DNA from: Rhizobium sophorae
GTDB lineage: Bacteria > Pseudomonadota > Alphaproteobacteria > Rhizobiales > Rhizobiaceae
Assembly: GCF_013087515.1 (NCBI RefSeq)
Contig: NZ_JABFCN010000040.1
Location: 1-64,000, forward strand
Length of the DNA stretch: 64,000 bases
Direction of reading: 5' to 3'
Both the position numbers and the translations under genes were made by a program. Position 1 is the stretch's first letter. Every line of letters begins with the position of its first letter. Below the pieces are notes generated by a model. It saw only the letters and a program-made list of their open reading frames with translations. It did not search any database and was not told the DNA's origin. This document shows, piece by piece, positions 62,088 through 64,000 of this stretch.

Positions 62088-64000
62088 CTAAGAACTCCAG
62101 ATGCGACCGAAATTCTGCAGCTCCGTCAGGAGGTTGCGGGCTTTTTGCAAGTCAGGCGTATCGAACCCATCCATGAACTGACCATACACTGGCTCAAGAA
62201 CGCTCCTGGCCGCGTCGATCCGCGTTTGGTCCCGCAGCAGGGCCGCAAGATCTGTGGCACCACGGATCCGCCAAGCCCACGCACCGTTTTCTTCTGCGGC
62301 TTGCAAGGATTGCCGCAAGGTGACTTCCGCTTCTTCGTCGCGCCCGACCGATCGCTCCTTGACAGCCCGAAGGCGGAGCAATTCGGGCACCATCGAACGT
62401 TGCGGTCCGATGTCGAACAAATAGTCGAGAATACGTACTGCTTCGTTCATATGTCCGATCGCATAAAGGGCGCGGATCAGAAGTGCATAGTAGGCATGAC
62501 GACCCAACTGCCGAAGGCCGGTGCGGAGTTCGTCGAACGCTGACATGGGGCCATCCGGATCAAGCCGAGCGCCCGAAAGCACGTAAAGTGCTTCTGCGTA
62601 GCAGTTGGCCACCGGGATCCACGTCGGCATGCCGTTACGATAAATCGTATCCTTCAGTCGCTCGGCGTAGTGGATCGCCAGCGTCCATTCCTGACATTCG
62701 CTTAGAATGAAAAGCGCTCCATGGGTGTAGCATGAGACGAGGGTCCATCCATGATGAGCCTCCAGAGCTTCTTGTGCGCAAATCTTAACTGTATTCAGAC
62801 CCGTCCCGGGTCTGACAGAGCCCAGCCACTGCAAAGCGCCCAGTGTCGTTTCGCTCCTGATCTTCGGATCAAGATCAAATCGAGAAGCCGTACCGTCGGA
62901 AAAGCCCCGCACCTCCCGACTCAACCTCTCCATCCTGGCTATCGCGGGCGGGTACTGGCAGTGTATGATCTCCAATTCCGTAAGAAGGATCTCGTGCTCC
63001 CACTGCGCGGAGCGATTGTTAGAGCGCGTTGCGACACGCTTCAACTCCTTGAGAATCTTCCGAACCTCGGTCTGGTTGCCAGGCAGGAGCCGATATCGCG
63101 CCAAGGCACCCAAGGCCTGGCATTCGGCATATGTATCGCGGATCTTGCGTGATAACTGGATTGCGGTTTCAAAGGTCTCAATGGCCTTCTCCGCATCGGC
63201 TGATATATAGCTGCTCACTGCCGCAAGCCCGACGAGCAGCTTGAGCTTCAGGGCTCGATCATCGCAGCCGAGGCGATCGAACTCGGCGAGCGCCTGTTCG
63301 CAGTTCCTGCGGGCCTCTTCGCTCAACGACAATTCATGCCACAGTGGCAATCCCGATGCCACCAACTGCATGCCAAGCAGCGGATCGGCGCGAAGAAAGA
63401 GTGCCCAACCGATGGCCCTGCGCAAATCGTCCGCACGACTGGCGTAGGCGATATGCCACTGCCGCGTCGAAAGTCTTGCCTGGTCGGCATTCGCACGAGC
63501 GAAGATGTCCAGCACAAGTCGGGCGTGGGCCCGAGATACAGCGGTCAGTTCCCCCGCGGCTTCCAGCAGATTGCCTGCGAATGCTCGAGTACTGTCGAGA
63601 AGCCGGTATCGCATCCCACCTGACATTTGTTCGACGCTAAGCATCGACTTGGCGCGCAGGCCGGCAATGGCATCAAAGACGACGGTTGGATCCAAACCCG
63701 AGTGGACAACGATGCTGACAACCTCATCCATATCGAACGTGCCCATGAAGATCGAGGTGGCACGCAACACGGATGCCTCGCTCTTCGTTAGGAGTGCGTA
63801 GCTCCACTGCATCGTCGCAAGCAGAGTCTGTTGACGAAGTGGTCCCTCCTGGTCAGGTCCGACTAGCGTGGCGAAACGATCGTCAAGTTCTTTGAGAACA
63901 TCAGCAGCACTTCGGCTTCCGAGCCGGGATGAGATAAGTTCTATGGCGAGAGGCGATCCATCGAGCAGCCTGCAGATCTTGGCAACCGCAGATGCATCTC
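62088..64000 (-). CDS. Large NB-ARC/TPR ATPase-type regulator, C-terminal part
   Basis: At least 637 codons are open from the right window edge; the true start lies beyond 64000. The edge-proximal part has LLDGSPLAIELISSRL, the conserved GxPLAIEL motif of STAND/NB-ARC ATPases found in winged-helix or adenylate-cyclase-linked regulators. The rest is a long helical array with TPR-like repeats (QLSRKIRDTYAECQALGALA, ILSECQEWTLAIHYAERLKD). An internal ATG at 63812 is not the likely start. Function probably ligand-controlled transcription; target unknown. Confidence 0.75.
   Translation of the reverse strand, partial: DASAVAKICRLLDGSPLAIELISSRLGSRSAADVLKELDDRFATLVGPDQEGPLRQQTLLATMQWSYALLTKSEASVLRATSIFMGTFDMDEVVSIVVHSGLDPTVVFDAIAGLRAKSMLSVEQMSGGMRYRLLDSTRAFAGNLLEAAGELTAVSRAHARLVLDIFARANADQARLSTRQWHIAYASRADDLRRAIGWALFLRADPLLGMQLVASGLPLWHELSLSEEARRNCEQALAEFDRLGCDDRALKLKLLVGLAAVSSYISADAEKAIETFETAIQLSRKIRDTYAECQALGALARYRLLPGNQTEVRKILKELKRVATRSNNRSAQWEHEILLTELEIIHCQYPPAIARMERLSREVRGFSDGTASRFDLDPKIRSETTLGALQWLGSVRPGTGLNTVKICAQEALEAHHGWTLVSCYTHGALFILSECQEWTLAIHYAERLKDTIYRNGMPTWIPVANCYAEALYVLSGARLDPDGPMSAFDELRTGLRQLGRHAYYALLIRALYAIGHMNEAVRILDYLFDIGPQRSMVPELLRLRAVKERSVGRDEEAEVTLRQSLQAAEENGAWAWRIRGATDLAALLRDQTRIDAARSVLEPVYGQFMDGFDTPDLQKARNLLTELQNFGRIWSS

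Noticed and set aside
61798..62091. A 97-codon plus-strand frame in the decayed region
   Set aside because: It overlaps the flavoprotein remnant out of frame and shows no similarity to the family. It is a by-product of the frameshifts.

Overview
The window looks like chromosomal DNA of a fast-growing rhizobium (Rhizobium leguminosarum/etli type). The reasons are high GC with strong third-position bias, the block mfd-sdhE / recG / DUF502 / glmS-glmU, a one-step phosphatidylcholine synthase (pcs), many ABC importers each with a GntR or LacI regulator, and several families of short palindromic intergenic repeats. I saw no rRNA, tRNA, CRISPR array, phage or transposase gene.

Layout. 0-10.3 kb holds housekeeping genes: mfd and sdhE (overlapping), divergent recG, a DUF502 membrane protein, glmS and glmU. 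10.4-15.8 kb is a ytfQ-ytfR-ytfT-yjfF sugar importer in the Escherichia coli gene order, ending in a FadR-type GntR regulator. 16-20.7 kb is a BMP-family (purine/nucleoside type) ABC importer with a strong terminator. 20.7-24.4 kb carries a quinone oxidoreductase, pcs, ferredoxin-NADP reductase and another GntR gene. 24.7-28.4 kb has a VOC protein and a MacAB-type exporter. 28.5-30.6 kb has small genes, a cytochrome c' and a cytochrome b561.

30.7-42.2 kb is a copper-handling region made of two convergent gene arrays. The rightward array encodes a His/Cys-rich exported protein, a small lipoprotein, a TolC-like outer-membrane factor, a Tat-exported multicopper oxidase, a cupredoxin, a CusF-like chaperone and a DUF411 protein. 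The leftward array encodes a DUF5676 membrane protein, a second His/Cys-rich exported protein, a Met-rich multicopper oxidase, DUF2933, a methyltransferase-like membrane protein, a Cu+-type P1B ATPase and a Met-rich EF-hand protein. Together they would export, chaperone, oxidise and buffer copper in the periplasm. No copper regulator and no RND pump is visible inside the window.

42.6-50.9 kb is a second sugar importer (UgpABC/MalFGK type) next to a large unclassified, probably carbohydrate-active protein and a divergent LacI regulator. Both of these last two genes carry an apparent single-base frameshift. 51.1-59.1 kb couples a dipeptide-type ABC importer to a GntR regulator, a UxuA-like dehydratase and a KdgD-like dehydratase. 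A shared operator-like word lies in both promoter regions, which suggests a uronate/aldarate catabolic regulon. 59.2-64 kb has an AraC regulator, an alpha/beta hydrolase, a cluster of decayed genes (two GFA-family starts and a thioredoxin-reductase-like pseudogene) and the C-terminal part of a large NB-ARC/TPR regulator that runs off the right edge.
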